NCBI RefSeq assembly: GCF_022513565.1
Contig: NZ_JAKWBE010000032.1
Span: 1-64,000, forward strand
DNA: 64,000 nucleotides
Direction of reading: 5' to 3'
From: Streptomyces gilvus
Lineage (GTDB): Bacteria > Actinomycetota > Actinomycetes > Streptomycetales > Streptomycetaceae
Shown one piece after another: positions 9,901-18,231 of this stretch; the stretch's first letter is position 1, and every line of letters starts with the position of its first letter. Below the pieces are notes generated by a model that was given only the letters and a program-made list of their open reading frames with translations, had not been told where the DNA came from and made no database searches. Position numbers and translations under genes: made by a program.

Positions 9901-9955
9901 ACAGCCGCCGAACAGTCGCCGAACAGCAGCCGGACAGGCATCGGACAGCCGCCGG
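9901..9955. repeat. Five tandem 11-bp direct repeats, possible activator array
   Basis: Five consecutive 11-base units read ACAGCCGCCGA, ACAGTCGCCGA, ACAGCAGCCGG, ACAGGCATCGG and ACAGCCGCCGG. Every unit starts with ACAG and the spacing is exact, so they face nearly the same side of the helix. They lie between the Rrf2 gene stop (9968) and the DUF4360 promoter. Read on the minus strand the core is CTGTTCGGCGG. Eleven-base direct repeats are known as binding sites of OmpR/PhoP-type and SARP-type regulators in Streptomyces; which protein binds here cannot be told. Confidence 0.6.
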
Positions 9956-9967
9956 ATCACCTGGGCC

Positions 9968-10426
9968 CTATGGGTTCTCCCAGGCCGCCGGCTCCGCCGC
10001 CAGCGCGCGCACCGGTTCCGGCAGGGCGTCCGCCGCGATGTCGGCGATGGTGACGCCCTCCAGGATGCGGCGGACATTGGCGCGCAGGGCGATCCACAGC
10101 GGCAGCAGGGGCTGGGCCGAACCGGTGTACTCCAGGCCCGTGGGCCGCTCCCCGCGCACGGAGACGATCGGCCCGTCCACCGCCCGGATGACGTCCGCGA
10201 CCGTGATCCCCCCGGGCTCCCGAGCCAGCCGGTAACCGCCGCCGCCCCCGCGCCGGCTGTCGACGATGCCGGCCCGCCGCAGATCGCCGAGGATCCCCTC
10301 CAGGAACTTGTGCGGGATGTCCTGCGTGGCGGCGATGGCCTCCGCCTTCACCGAACCGCCGTCCCGCCGCACGGCCAGCTCGAGAACCGCCCGTACCGCG
10401 TAATCCGCCCGCGCCGAGATCCTCAT
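9968..10426 (-). CDS. Rrf2 family transcriptional regulator without cysteines
   Basis: 152 residues. The start MRISARADYAVRAVLEL at 10426 is the standard Rrf2 N-terminus; a longer frame from 10489 begins with non-conserved sequence. A winged helix covers about residues 1-80 (AIAATQDIPHKFLEGILGDLRRAGIV is the helix-turn-helix, RRGGGGGYRLAREP the wing). Fe-S members such as IscR and NsrR use three cysteines after the wing; this protein contains no cysteine at all, so it cannot hold that cluster and presumably senses something else or acts as a plain repressor. No clear ribosome binding site is visible. It is divergent from the GH35 gene across 77 bp and may control it. Confidence 0.88.
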   Translation of the reverse strand: MRISARADYAVRAVLELAVRRDGGSVKAEAIAATQDIPHKFLEGILGDLRRAGIVDSRRGGGGGYRLAREPGGITVADVIRAVDGPIVSVRGERPTGLEYTGSAQPLLPLWIALRANVRRILEGVTIADIAADALPEPVRALAAEPAAWENP

Positions 10427-10503
10427 ACGACCATTCTGCCGGTCCGCCCGTACACAATGATCCCGCACGCGCCCGCCGACGTACGGCACGACGGGAGGCT
10501 CCG

Positions 10504-13437
10504 ATGGGGCTCAGCAGACGTACCTTCACCGCGCTCGCCGGCACCACCGCGTTCGGCCTGGCGCTCGGCGGCAGCGCCGCCGCGACCTGCGCCTACGCCG
10601 CGGCGACCACGCCCACGGGCCCCGCGCCCGCGCCGCCGACGGCGGACGGCGAGCACCACACCGTCGGCTTCGACCACTACTCGCTGATCGTCGACGGCCG
10701 CCGTCTGGTCCTCTGGTCCGGCGAGATGCACCCCTTCCGGCTGCCGAGCCCGTCCCTGTGGCGGGACGTCCTGCAGAAGATGCGCGCCCACGGCTACAAC
10801 GCGGTCAGCGTCTACGTGTCGTGGAACTACCACTCCCCCGCCCCCGGACACTACGACTTCACCGGCGTCCGCGACCTCGACCTGTTCCTGCGCACGGCCG
10901 CCGAGACCGGCCTGTACGTCATCCTCCGCCCCGGCCCCTACATCAACGCCGAGATCGACGCGGGCGGCTTCCCCGGCTGGCTGACCGCCACCAAGGGCAC
11001 GGCACGCACCGCCGACCCCACCTATCTCTCCCACGTCGACGAATGGCTGACGCACGTCGACGCCATCGCCGCCCGGCACCTCTGTACCGACGGCGGCGGA
11101 ACGATCCTTCTCTACCAGATCGAGAACGAGTACGACGCCCACCCGAAGGACGCGACGGGCCGCGCCTACATGGCCCACCTCTACGAGAAGGTGCGCGCGG
11201 ACGGCATCGACGTCCCCCTCTTCCACAACGACAAGGGCCGGAACGGCTACTGGATCCCCGGGTCCTTCGACACCGGCGGCGAGCAGGAGCGCTGGCTGTA
11301 CGGCTTCGACGGGTACCCGCCCGCCGACCAAGTGCCGCCGGACTGGGGGCACTTCGGGACCGGCGGGCTGAAGGGCGGGGCGACGGCGAGTCCCCGGACA
11401 CCCGGGTTCATGCCGGAGTTCGGCGGCGGCTGGTTCGACCCGTGGGGCGGGGTCTGGTTCGACCGGAAGGGGTACGCCGAGTCGCGGCGGCAGCGTGACG
11501 CGGCGTACGAGCGCCGCTTCTACCTCACCAACCTCGCCAACGGCATCACCCTGCACAACGTCTACATGACCTTCGGCGGCACCTCCTGGGGCTGGCTGCC
11601 CGCACCGGTCGTCTACACCTCCTACGACTACGGGGCCGCCTTCGACGAGGGCCGGCAGCCCACCGCCAAGCTCGTCCCCATGCACCAGCTCGGCCATCTC
11701 CTGCGCCACGTACCCGACTTCGCCAAACTGGACCGCGCGGCGGACGTCACGGCGGCCGGGCTGAGGGCGTACCACCTGGCCAACCCGGACACCGGCGCCG
11801 ACGTGTACGTCCTGCGCAACGACGGTACGGAGCCGGTCACTTCGACCGTCCCCGGCACGGACGTCCCGGTCACCGTCCCGGCGCGGGACGCGCGGCTGCT
11901 CGCCGCAGGGATCAAGCTCGGGCGGCGGACCATGCGGTACTCCAACGCCCAGCCCATGCTCGCCCTCGACACCGGCAGCCGGGAGATCGCCGTGCTCACC
12001 GGGCGGTCCGGCGAGACCACGGTGACCGCGTTGGAGTACCCGCTGCGGCCGACCGTGCGGGTGCTCGCCGGGCGCGCGGCCCACACGTACGCGGACGGTC
12101 TGCTGCGGATCGAGGCCCGACTCGACGGGCTGACCCGGGTGTCGGTCTCCGGCGGCGGCACCGCCACCCCGCTCCTGCTGCTCCTCGCCGACGACGACAC
12201 CTCGCTGCGGCTGTTCCCGTACGACACCCCGTCCGGCCCCGTGCTGGTGTACGGCCCCGCGCTGCTGCGGACGGCCGAGGTCGGCGGGAAGGCGGTACGG
12301 CTGACCGGGGACACCGTCCGGGCGGCCGGGCTGGAGGTGTGGGGGCCTCCCGGGATCGGTGAAGTGAGCTGGAACGGGACCGAGTTGACGGTGCGGTCGA
12401 CGTCCTCCGGCAGTCTGCGGGGCACACGGGCGCTGCCCGGCGCCGGAACCGTGACCCTGCCCGCGCTGACCGGCTGGCGGCGCAGGACGGAGAACCCCGA
12501 GTCCGCCGCCGGCTACGACGACTCCGCCTGGCAGGTCGCCCGGAAGACGTCCTCGTGCAGCACGACACCCGTCCCGGAGGGACATCCCGTCCTCTTCGCC
12601 GACGACTACGGCTTCCACTACGGCGACGTCTGGTACCGCGGGCACTTCACGGACGCCCGGGGCGCGCGGTCGGTGTCCCTCGCCTACGGCACCGGCACCC
12701 AGGGACTGCTGATGGCCTGGCTGGACGGGCGGGCGCTGGGCACGCACCGAATGCCGGTGCCGGACAAATCCAGTGTGCGGCAAGGGAGTTGGTCGGCCAC
12801 GGCGGAGTTCGCCGTACCGGAGGAGCTGCGTACGTCAGGCTCGCATGTGCTGTCCGTCCTCGTCCGGCGGATGCAGCACGACCAGGACGGCAAGGCGCGG
12901 GACACGCACAAGGCGGCCCGCGGACTGACCTCGGTGGCTTTCAACGGGGCCGCCCCAGAGGTGAGTTGGCGGCTGCGGGGCGAGGGGCCGGTCGATCCCG
13001 TGCGCGGGCCGCAGAACAACGGCGGGCTGCACGGGGAGCGGCACGGGTGGCATCTGCCGGGGTTCGTCGACGGCGGCTGGGAGCCGGTGACCCTGCCGCG
13101 GGCCGATCGCCGGCAGGGGGTGACCTGGTACCGGACGGGTTTCCAGCTCGCGGTCGCCCCCGGGACGGACGCCTCGATCGGGCTGGTCCTGGACGACGAC
13201 CCGGCCCGCGCCTACCGCGTCCAGATCTTCCTCAACGGCTGGAACATGGGCCAGTACATCAACGACGTGGGCCCGCAGCACACCTTCGTCCTGCCGAACG
13301 GGATTCTGCGCACACGTGGTTCCAACACCATCGCGCTCGCCGTACTGTCCGACGGGACCACGCCGGCGGGACCGGCGAGCGTCCGGCTGACGCTGCTGGG
13401 AGCGGCGGCGGGCGGAGTGCCGGTGGCGCCGGTATGA
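10504..13437 (+). CDS. Tat-exported GH35 beta-galactosidase
   Basis: 977 residues, with ACGGGAGGC ahead of the ATG. Residues 1-32 are a Tat signal (MGLSRRTFTALAGTTAFGLA). The GH35 TIM barrel follows: WSGEMHPFRLPSP at the substrate pocket, the acid/base glutamate in LLYQIENEYD (about residue 207) and the nucleophile glutamate in FMPEFGGGWFDPWG (about 304). The C-terminal half contains beta-sandwich jelly-roll domains typical of large GH35 enzymes (WYRGHFTD, VQIFLNGWNMGQYI). It should release terminal beta-galactose from extracellular polysaccharide. The convergent neighbour is an arabinofuranosidase, so arabinogalactan-type plant polymers are a plausible substrate (inference). Confidence 0.92.
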   Translation: MGLSRRTFTALAGTTAFGLALGGSAAATCAYAAATTPTGPAPAPPTADGEHHTVGFDHYSLIVDGRRLVLWSGEMHPFRLPSPSLWRDVLQKMRAHGYNAVSVYVSWNYHSPAPGHYDFTGVRDLDLFLRTAAETGLYVILRPGPYINAEIDAGGFPGWLTATKGTARTADPTYLSHVDEWLTHVDAIAARHLCTDGGGTILLYQIENEYDAHPKDATGRAYMAHLYEKVRADGIDVPLFHNDKGRNGYWIPGSFDTGGEQERWLYGFDGYPPADQVPPDWGHFGTGGLKGGATASPRTPGFMPEFGGGWFDPWGGVWFDRKGYAESRRQRDAAYERRFYLTNLANGITLHNVYMTFGGTSWGWLPAPVVYTSYDYGAAFDEGRQPTAKLVPMHQLGHLLRHVPDFAKLDRAADVTAAGLRAYHLANPDTGADVYVLRNDGTEPVTSTVPGTDVPVTVPARDARLLAAGIKLGRRTMRYSNAQPMLALDTGSREIAVLTGRSGETTVTALEYPLRPTVRVLAGRAAHTYADGLLRIEARLDGLTRVSVSGGGTATPLLLLLADDDTSLRLFPYDTPSGPVLVYGPALLRTAEVGGKAVRLTGDTVRAAGLEVWGPPGIGEVSWNGTELTVRSTSSGSLRGTRALPGAGTVTLPALTGWRRRTENPESAAGYDDSAWQVARKTSSCSTTPVPEGHPVLFADDYGFHYGDVWYRGHFTDARGARSVSLAYGTGTQGLLMAWLDGRALGTHRMPVPDKSSVRQGSWSATAEFAVPEELRTSGSHVLSVLVRRMQHDQDGKARDTHKAARGLTSVAFNGAAPEVSWRLRGEGPVDPVRGPQNNGGLHGERHGWHLPGFVDGGWEPVTLPRADRRQGVTWYRTGFQLAVAPGTDASIGLVLDDDPARAYRVQIFLNGWNMGQYINDVGPQHTFVLPNGILRTRGSNTIALAVLSDGTTPAGPASVRLTLLGAAAGGVPVAPV

Positions 13438-13694
13438 CAGGAACGCCCGGCAGGGATCGTCGACGACGGACAGGGCGGCCCGGACCGTGTCGCCGGCTGG
13501 GACTTCTGGGACCAGACCGGGCGCACTGCCTGCGCTGGGACGGCGGGAGCTGGGTGAGCGAGCGCGGGCCGACCGCCACGACGCCCGTCCTGCCCGAGGC
13601 CATCGCGTCCGTGCCCGGCACGGGCGGGTACCGGTCCGTCGGGACGACGTCCTCGTCCCCGTACCCGCCCGCTCAGGTGCACATCGAGCGGTAG
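13434..13694 (+). CDS. Doubtful small ORF after the GH35 gene
   Basis: An ATG overlapping the GH35 stop (ATGA) opens 86 codons with a basic N-terminus and the stretch HCLRWDGGSWVSERG. I recognise no domain, and another frame over the same bases (VAGWDFWDQTGRTA) looks equally protein-like. The stretch may be a decayed gene end or non-coding spacer between the convergent GH35 and GH51 genes. Confidence 0.25.
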   Translation: MTGTPGRDRRRRTGRPGPCRRLGLLGPDRAHCLRWDGGSWVSERGPTATTPVLPEAIASVPGTGGYRSVGTTSSSPYPPAQVHIER

Positions 13695-13698
13695 CCGG

Positions 13699-15216
13699 TC
13701 AGGCCAGCCGGATCACGTTCCACGACAGCGGTTCCAGTACGGCGTCGAGGGTGCCGCCCTCCAGCCTGGTGCCCTCGACGCCGTGCGGGAGGACCCGCTC
13801 GGGCTCGGCGAGCGTGTTGCGCGCGTCCGGGTCGGCGTCGGACAGGGCGCTGTGCTCGACCACGGTCGTCAGGTTCAGGCCGTTGAGGGCGACTGCGAGC
13901 GGCAGCGCCTCGGTCCGGCTGCGGTTGACGGCGAAGACGGTGACGGTGCCGTCCTCGGCGCGCACGGCGGTGGCGTGCAGCAGGTCGGCCTCGCCGTACT
14001 TCTTCGTCTCGTACGTCGGGGAGTCCACCCGCACGTCCAGGACCTGGCCGCGGCCGTAGCGGGAGGCCTGGGCGAAGGGGAAGAAGGTGGTCTGGCGCCA
14101 GGCGGGGCCGCCGGGCTCGGTCATGATCGGGGCGATGACGTTGACGAGCTGCGCGAGACAGGCGACGGTGACGCGGTCCGCGTGCCGCAGCAGGGCGATG
14201 AGGAGCGAGCCGAAGACGACGGCGTCCAGGACGCTGTAGTTGTCCTCCAGCAGGCGGGGGGCCTCCGCCCAGTCCCGCGTGCCGGAGTTCTCGATCTCGT
14301 GCCACTGCGAGATGTACCAGACGTTCCACTCGTCGAAGGAGAGGTTGATCTTCTTCTTGGACTTGAGCTTGGCGCCCACGTGGTCGGCGGTGACGATCAC
14401 GTTCTCGATGAAGGACTCCATGTCGACGGCGGAGGCCAGGAAGGAGTCGACGTCACCGTCCTCGGGCTGGTAGTAGGCGTGCAGGGAGATGTGGTCGACG
14501 AGGTCGTAGGTCTCCTCCAGGACCTTCGCCTCCCACGCGGCGAAGGTCGGCATGGACTGACTGGAGGAGCCGCAGGCGACGAGTTCGACGTCCGGGTCGA
14601 TCTGGCGCATGGCGCGGGCCGTCTCGGCGGCGAGGCGGCCGTACTCCTCGGCGGTCTTGTGGCCGGTCTGCCAGGGGCCGTCCATCTCGTTGCCGAGGCA
14701 CCACAGCCGGATGCCGAAGGGGTCCTTGTCGCCGTGGGAGACACGGAGGTCGGAGAGAGCGGTGCCGGCGGGGTGGTTGGCGTACTCCTGGAGTTCGAGG
14801 GCCTCGGCGACGCCCCGGGTGCCGAGGTTGAGGGCCATCATGGGCTCGGCCTGGGGGCCGATCTTCTTCAGGAAGGCGATGTACTCGGAGAGGCCGAAGC
14901 GGTTGGTCTCCGTGGAGCGCCAGGCGAGATCGAGACGGCGGGGGCGGTCCTCGGCGGGGCCGACGGAGTCCTCCCACTTGTAGCCGGAGACGAAGTTGCC
15001 GCCGGGGTAGCGGACGGCGGTGACGCCGAGTTCGCGGACCAGTTCGAGGACGTCCTGGCGGATGCCGTCCTCGTCGGCGGTGGGGTGGCCGGGTTCGAAG
15101 ACGCCGGTGTAGACGCAACGGCCGAGGTGTTCGACGAATGAGCCGAAGACACGGGGGTCGACCGTGCCCACGGTGAAGGCGGGGTCGAGGGTGAAGCGGG
15201 CGGTGCTCTTGCTCAT
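13699..15216 (-). CDS. GH51 alpha-L-arabinofuranosidase
   Basis: 505 residues, no signal peptide, so a cytoplasmic enzyme that trims arabinofuranosyl residues from imported oligosaccharides. Start at 15216 with GAAAGG upstream. Characteristic GH51 motifs are VFGSFVEHLGRCVYTGVFEP (residue 24 on), RYPGGNFVSGYKWEDSVGP (about 69), the acid/base glutamate in WCLGNEMDGPWQ (about 174) and the nucleophile glutamate in NLSFDEWNVWYISQWHE (about 294). The C-terminal beta-sandwich ends with LEPLSWNVIRLA. Length is normal for the family. It converges with the exported GH35 enzyme and is probably induced by a sugar through a LacI-type operator at 15366-15373. Confidence 0.95.
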   Translation of the reverse strand: MSKSTARFTLDPAFTVGTVDPRVFGSFVEHLGRCVYTGVFEPGHPTADEDGIRQDVLELVRELGVTAVRYPGGNFVSGYKWEDSVGPAEDRPRRLDLAWRSTETNRFGLSEYIAFLKKIGPQAEPMMALNLGTRGVAEALELQEYANHPAGTALSDLRVSHGDKDPFGIRLWCLGNEMDGPWQTGHKTAEEYGRLAAETARAMRQIDPDVELVACGSSSQSMPTFAAWEAKVLEETYDLVDHISLHAYYQPEDGDVDSFLASAVDMESFIENVIVTADHVGAKLKSKKKINLSFDEWNVWYISQWHEIENSGTRDWAEAPRLLEDNYSVLDAVVFGSLLIALLRHADRVTVACLAQLVNVIAPIMTEPGGPAWRQTTFFPFAQASRYGRGQVLDVRVDSPTYETKKYGEADLLHATAVRAEDGTVTVFAVNRSRTEALPLAVALNGLNLTTVVEHSALSDADPDARNTLAEPERVLPHGVEGTRLEGGTLDAVLEPLSWNVIRLA

Positions 15217-15330
15217 GGGTACCTTTCGAGAACGGGGTTACTTGACCGACCGACTCCTCCCCTGCCGACGTACCTGCCGTGGCCGGCCAGGAGCAGGTCG
15301 CCGGGCGTGTGACGCGTTCGATATACCGTC

Positions 15331-15354
15331 TCTCGCTCGTAACTTCGAACGAGA
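15331..15354. promoter_or_regulatory. Inverted repeat downstream of the GH51 promoter
   Basis: Nine-base arms TCTCGCTCG and CGAACGAGA pair with one mismatch around a 6-base centre. The repeat directly abuts the -10 element of the GH51 promoter on its transcribed side, where a bound protein or leader hairpin would block transcription. It is a second candidate operator besides the AAGCGCTT palindrome. Confidence 0.4.
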
Positions 15355-15382
15355 CCGTAGATAGGAAGCGCTTGCTGGTCAA
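15354..15382 (-). promoter_or_regulatory. GH51 promoter with embedded LacI-type operator
   Basis: On the minus strand TTGACC (15377-15382) and TACGGT (15354-15359) are 17 bases apart. The spacer contains the palindrome AAGCGCTT (15366-15373) inside GCAAGCGCTTCC. A central CG-containing palindrome of this kind is typical of LacI-family operators, and its position between -35 and -10 fits repression. The regulator gene is not in the window. Confidence 0.55.
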
Positions 15383-15480
15383 TGCTTTGCACAGGACTTT
15401 CCAGCCAGTGCGGTCGTTCCGGGTTGAACGAGGGCGTGGGTGTCGGGCAGCCTGCTGTGCGGCGGCGAGAGGGGGGAGCC

Positions 15481-16077
15481 ATGGACATCGCGGGCGGCGC
15501 GCGGAGGAAGGCGGCCCGGCTCGCCGCCGGGCTGCGACGCTCGCGACGGATCTCCGGGATGCGGGAGCTGACCGCGGAACTCCGTGCGGCGGTGCGGGCC
15601 CGGCCGCGTCCGCCGGCCGACGCGGCGGAGCTGTGCCGGGCGCTGTGCGAGGCGATGAGCCTGCGGCGCGGAGGGCGGCCGCTGGAGCTGCGCTTCGAGC
15701 GGTTCCCCGACGAACTCGAGGTCACCGGGCTGTGGGTGGAGTTCCAGGACTTCGACCTGGTGATCGTCGAGGAGCGGGCCGAGGCGGTGCAGCGACTGGT
15801 CGTGCTGGGCCACGAGTTGTGGCATCTGCACGCCGGGCACAGCCATCACCACGTCGCCGGGGCTGCCCTGGCGGGGCGGCGCGACTGGTCCGACACGGCG
15901 CTGTCGGTGGCGGCGCGCGACGGCTCCCGGGCGGCCGACGAGGCGGAGGCCGACGACTTCGGGCACCGGCTCGCGGCGGCGTTCCGGCCCTTCCTGTCCG
16001 GGCCGGCCGCCGACGCCCCGCTGGACCCCGTGCACCGGTCGCTGGGCTACCGGGGGCGCGGGAGGACGGCGCGGTGA
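15481..16077 (+). CDS. ImmA/IrrE-like zinc metallopeptidase domain protein
   Basis: 198 residues. The start at 15481 follows GAGGGGGGAG; an earlier in-frame start at 15382 would run through the GH51 regulatory region. The centre holds VLGHELWHLHAGH (about residues 116-128), a HExxH zinc site, and EADEAEADDFGHRLA-like sequence (about 150) supplies the third ligand, as in ImmA/IrrE peptidases. Proteins of this type in Streptomyces are often labelled as toxin components. No XRE-type partner is next to it; instead its stop overlaps the start of a 7-TM protein by GTGA. It may cleave a regulator in response to the membrane partner (inference). Confidence 0.7.
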   Translation: MDIAGGARRKAARLAAGLRRSRRISGMRELTAELRAAVRARPRPPADAAELCRALCEAMSLRRGGRPLELRFERFPDELEVTGLWVEFQDFDLVIVEERAEAVQRLVVLGHELWHLHAGHSHHHVAGAALAGRRDWSDTALSVAARDGSRAADEAEADDFGHRLAAAFRPFLSGPAADAPLDPVHRSLGYRGRGRTAR

Positions 16078-17309
16078 GCGCTGCTCTCCCCCAACTGGCC
16101 TTCTCCCCGGCGGGTTTCGTCAACGAGTTCTACCCGTCCTTCTGGTGGATCCCGGCGGGCGTCCTGACGGCCGCGCTGGCGATCAAACTGCCCACGATCG
16201 TCCGGCTGTGGGGCGATCCGCTGCTGCGGGCGGTGGGCGGCGTGCTGCTGCTGGCCTGCGCGGTGTTCGTGTTCGTGGCGCCGTCGACGATCGCCCGGGT
16301 CAACCGGGTCACGGGCGTGCCGAACATCTCGGCGCCGTGGGTGTACTCGCTGCTCACCGCGTTCTGCGGTTCCTGTCTGCTGCTGATCATCGCCTGGCGC
16401 AACGGGCTGGCGGACCGCTCGGCGGCGACCGTGCGGGCGGTGCGCTGGGTGATCGCGGGCACGTTCACGGTGATCGCGGCGCTGTGGGTGCTGTTCGCGC
16501 TCGCGGACGCGCCGGTGGAGCGGCTGCGGGACCTCGACACGTACTACGCCACCACGCCGTACATGCGCGAGATGATCCTGCTCTACCTCTCCGCGCAGGC
16601 CCTGGCCACCGTGATCACCTCGGCGCTGGTCTGGAACTGGGTGCGCACGGACGGTCTGGACGCGTGGCTGCGCTGGGGGCTGCAGTTCCTCGGCGCCGGG
16701 TACGCGACCCAACTCTCCTTCTACGCCGTCAAGTTGCCCGCGGTGATCGCCCGCCTCGGCGGCCATCACCTGGACTGGCTGAGTACGGCCGTGGCCCCGC
16801 CGCTCGCCTGTCTGTCCGCGCTCCTCATAGCGGTCGGCTTCATCCTTCCGCACGCCGGCCAGTACCTCCACGACCGCTGGCGCGTCCGCCTCGCCCACCA
16901 CCGTCTGCGCCCGCTGTACCTGCTGACGCGCACGGTCGACGGCACCGGAGTCGCCTTCCTCCTCCGCGCGACACCGGAGCTGCGGCTGATCCGCCGCGAG
17001 ACCTTCATCCGCGACGTCCTGCTCCCGCTGGCCCGCCACATCGACGAGGACCGCCGGCGACGGATGTACGAGGCGGCGCTCGCCCTGGGCCACGATCCGG
17101 ACCGGGCGAGAGCCCTCGCCTCCGCCCTGGCCATCCAGGACGCGATCGCCGGCCGCCACCACCCGCCCCACCCCACCGCCCGGTCCGCCACACCGGACAC
17201 GACGGACCTCCTCCGCGAGATCGGCCCCATATCCCACGCCCTCCGACACCCGGAGGAACTGCTGGCGGTACGGGCGGGGATGGGGAAGCGGGAGGAGGCG
17301 CGGAGGTGA
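16074..17309 (+). CDS. MAB_1171c-like seven-TM membrane protein
   Basis: 411 residues from a GTG at 16074, preceded by GGGAGGAC and overlapping the upstream stop by 4 bp. About seven membrane spans occupy residues 15-260 (for example FWWIPAGVLTAALAI, VGGVLLLACAVFVFV, VIAGTFTVIAALWVLFALA and CLSALLIAVGFILP). A cytoplasmic tail of about 140 residues follows, with RPLYLLTRTVDGTGVAF and RRETFIRDVLLPLARHIDEDR. This layout matches the MAB_1171c family, annotated as putative transporters without known substrate and regularly paired with the small metallopeptidase upstream. The two genes are surely co-translated. Confidence 0.7.
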   Translation: MSAALPQLAFSPAGFVNEFYPSFWWIPAGVLTAALAIKLPTIVRLWGDPLLRAVGGVLLLACAVFVFVAPSTIARVNRVTGVPNISAPWVYSLLTAFCGSCLLLIIAWRNGLADRSAATVRAVRWVIAGTFTVIAALWVLFALADAPVERLRDLDTYYATTPYMREMILLYLSAQALATVITSALVWNWVRTDGLDAWLRWGLQFLGAGYATQLSFYAVKLPAVIARLGGHHLDWLSTAVAPPLACLSALLIAVGFILPHAGQYLHDRWRVRLAHHRLRPLYLLTRTVDGTGVAFLLRATPELRLIRRETFIRDVLLPLARHIDEDRRRRMYEAALALGHDPDRARALASALAIQDAIAGRHHPPHPTARSATPDTTDLLREIGPISHALRHPEELLAVRAGMGKREEARR

Positions 17310-17328
17310 TCCCGCGTGCGGACGTGGG

Positions 17329-17365
17329 AGAAGGACGGAAGCCCACGGTCGGCTCCCGTCCTTCT
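17329..17365. terminator. Bidirectional hairpin terminator
   Basis: Fifteen-base arms (AGAAGGACGGAAGCC and its complement with one mismatch), a 7-base loop and a following TCTCT lie between the convergent stops at 17309 and 17380. Confidence 0.75.
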
Positions 17366-17379
17366 TCTCTGTGGGTCAG

Positions 17380-18231
17380 TCAGCCCGCGAAGGCCGGTTG
17401 CGGCAGGCCCTTGCCCGCGCCCGGTACCACCAGCAGGGAGCCGGAGAGCGGGAGCGGGGCGATCAGGCCGGTGCGGGCGGTGGTGATGTAGAGGTCAGTG
17501 AGGTCGGGGCCGCCGAAGGCGCAGGCCGTGGGGCGCGGCGTCGGCAGCTCGATGACGCGGTCCAGATCACCGGCGGGCGTGTAGCGCCGTACCGCTCCCC
17601 CGTCCCACAGCGCGACCCACACGCAGCCGTCCGCGTCCACCGTCAGCCCGTCCGGGAAGCCGGCGCCGTCCTCGATCTCGGCGAGCGGGCGCCGGTCGCC
17701 GACCCGCGCCTCACCGTCGTACTCGAGGACGTCGATACGACGGGTCGGCGAGTCGATGTAGTACATGAGCCGCCCGTCGGGGCTCCACCCGGTGCCGTTG
17801 CTGACGGCGACGTCGTCGAGGACGGTCTCCACGGCACCCTCGCCGGTGAAGCGGGCCAGCGTGCCGCCGCCCGGCGCCTCGTCGTAGCGCATGGTGCCGG
17901 CCCACAGCGAGCCGTCGGGCGCGACGGCGGCGTCGTTGCCGCGGCGGCCCGGGACGGGTTCGTGGTGCAGCCAGCGGAAGGCGCCGTCCGGGTCGACCAG
18001 GCCCACCCCGTCCCGGAGGTTCAGCACGAGCCCACCGCCGGCGCGCGGCTTGGCGGCGCCGACGTGCTGCTCGGTGGCACGGACCGTGCGCCGCCCCGAG
18101 CCGGGTTCATAGGTGTGCACGCGACTGCCGAGAATGTCGACCCAGATCAGCCGCCCGCCCCGCGCGTCCCAGGTGGGCCCCTCCCCCAGCTTGGCCTCGG
18201 CCCGGACCGCGACCTCGTACCGGTACGTCAT
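17380..18231 (-). CDS. SMP-30/gluconolactonase/LRE family lactonase
   Basis: 283 residues. Sequence landmarks of the six-bladed SMP-30 propeller are LGEGPTWDARGGRLIWVDIL (the metal-binding glutamate near residue 16), GRRGNDAAVAPDGSLWAGTM (about 95), VSNGTGWSPDGRLMYYIDS (about 143, metal asparagine) and FPDGLTVDADGCVWVALW (about 192, metal aspartate). Such enzymes hydrolyse sugar-acid lactones. The gene starts inside the stop of the IclR regulator gene (ATGA overlap), so the two form an operon and the regulator probably senses the pathway's sugar acid. The actual substrate cannot be read from sequence. Confidence 0.88.
   Translation of the reverse strand: MTYRYEVAVRAEAKLGEGPTWDARGGRLIWVDILGSRVHTYEPGSGRRTVRATEQHVGAAKPRAGGGLVLNLRDGVGLVDPDGAFRWLHHEPVPGRRGNDAAVAPDGSLWAGTMRYDEAPGGGTLARFTGEGAVETVLDDVAVSNGTGWSPDGRLMYYIDSPTRRIDVLEYDGEARVGDRRPLAEIEDGAGFPDGLTVDADGCVWVALWDGGAVRRYTPAGDLDRVIELPTPRPTACAFGGPDLTDLYITTARTGLIAPLPLSGSLLVVPGAGKGLPQPAFAG

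Noticed and set aside
10423..12783. A 786-codon minus-strand frame opposite the GH35 gene
   Set aside because: No domain and typical shadow composition; it also crosses the Rrf2/GH35 promoter region.
13434..13694. Functional small gene after GH35
   Set aside because: Kept only as a doubtful feature; no ribosome binding site beyond the coupled stop, no family and biased composition.
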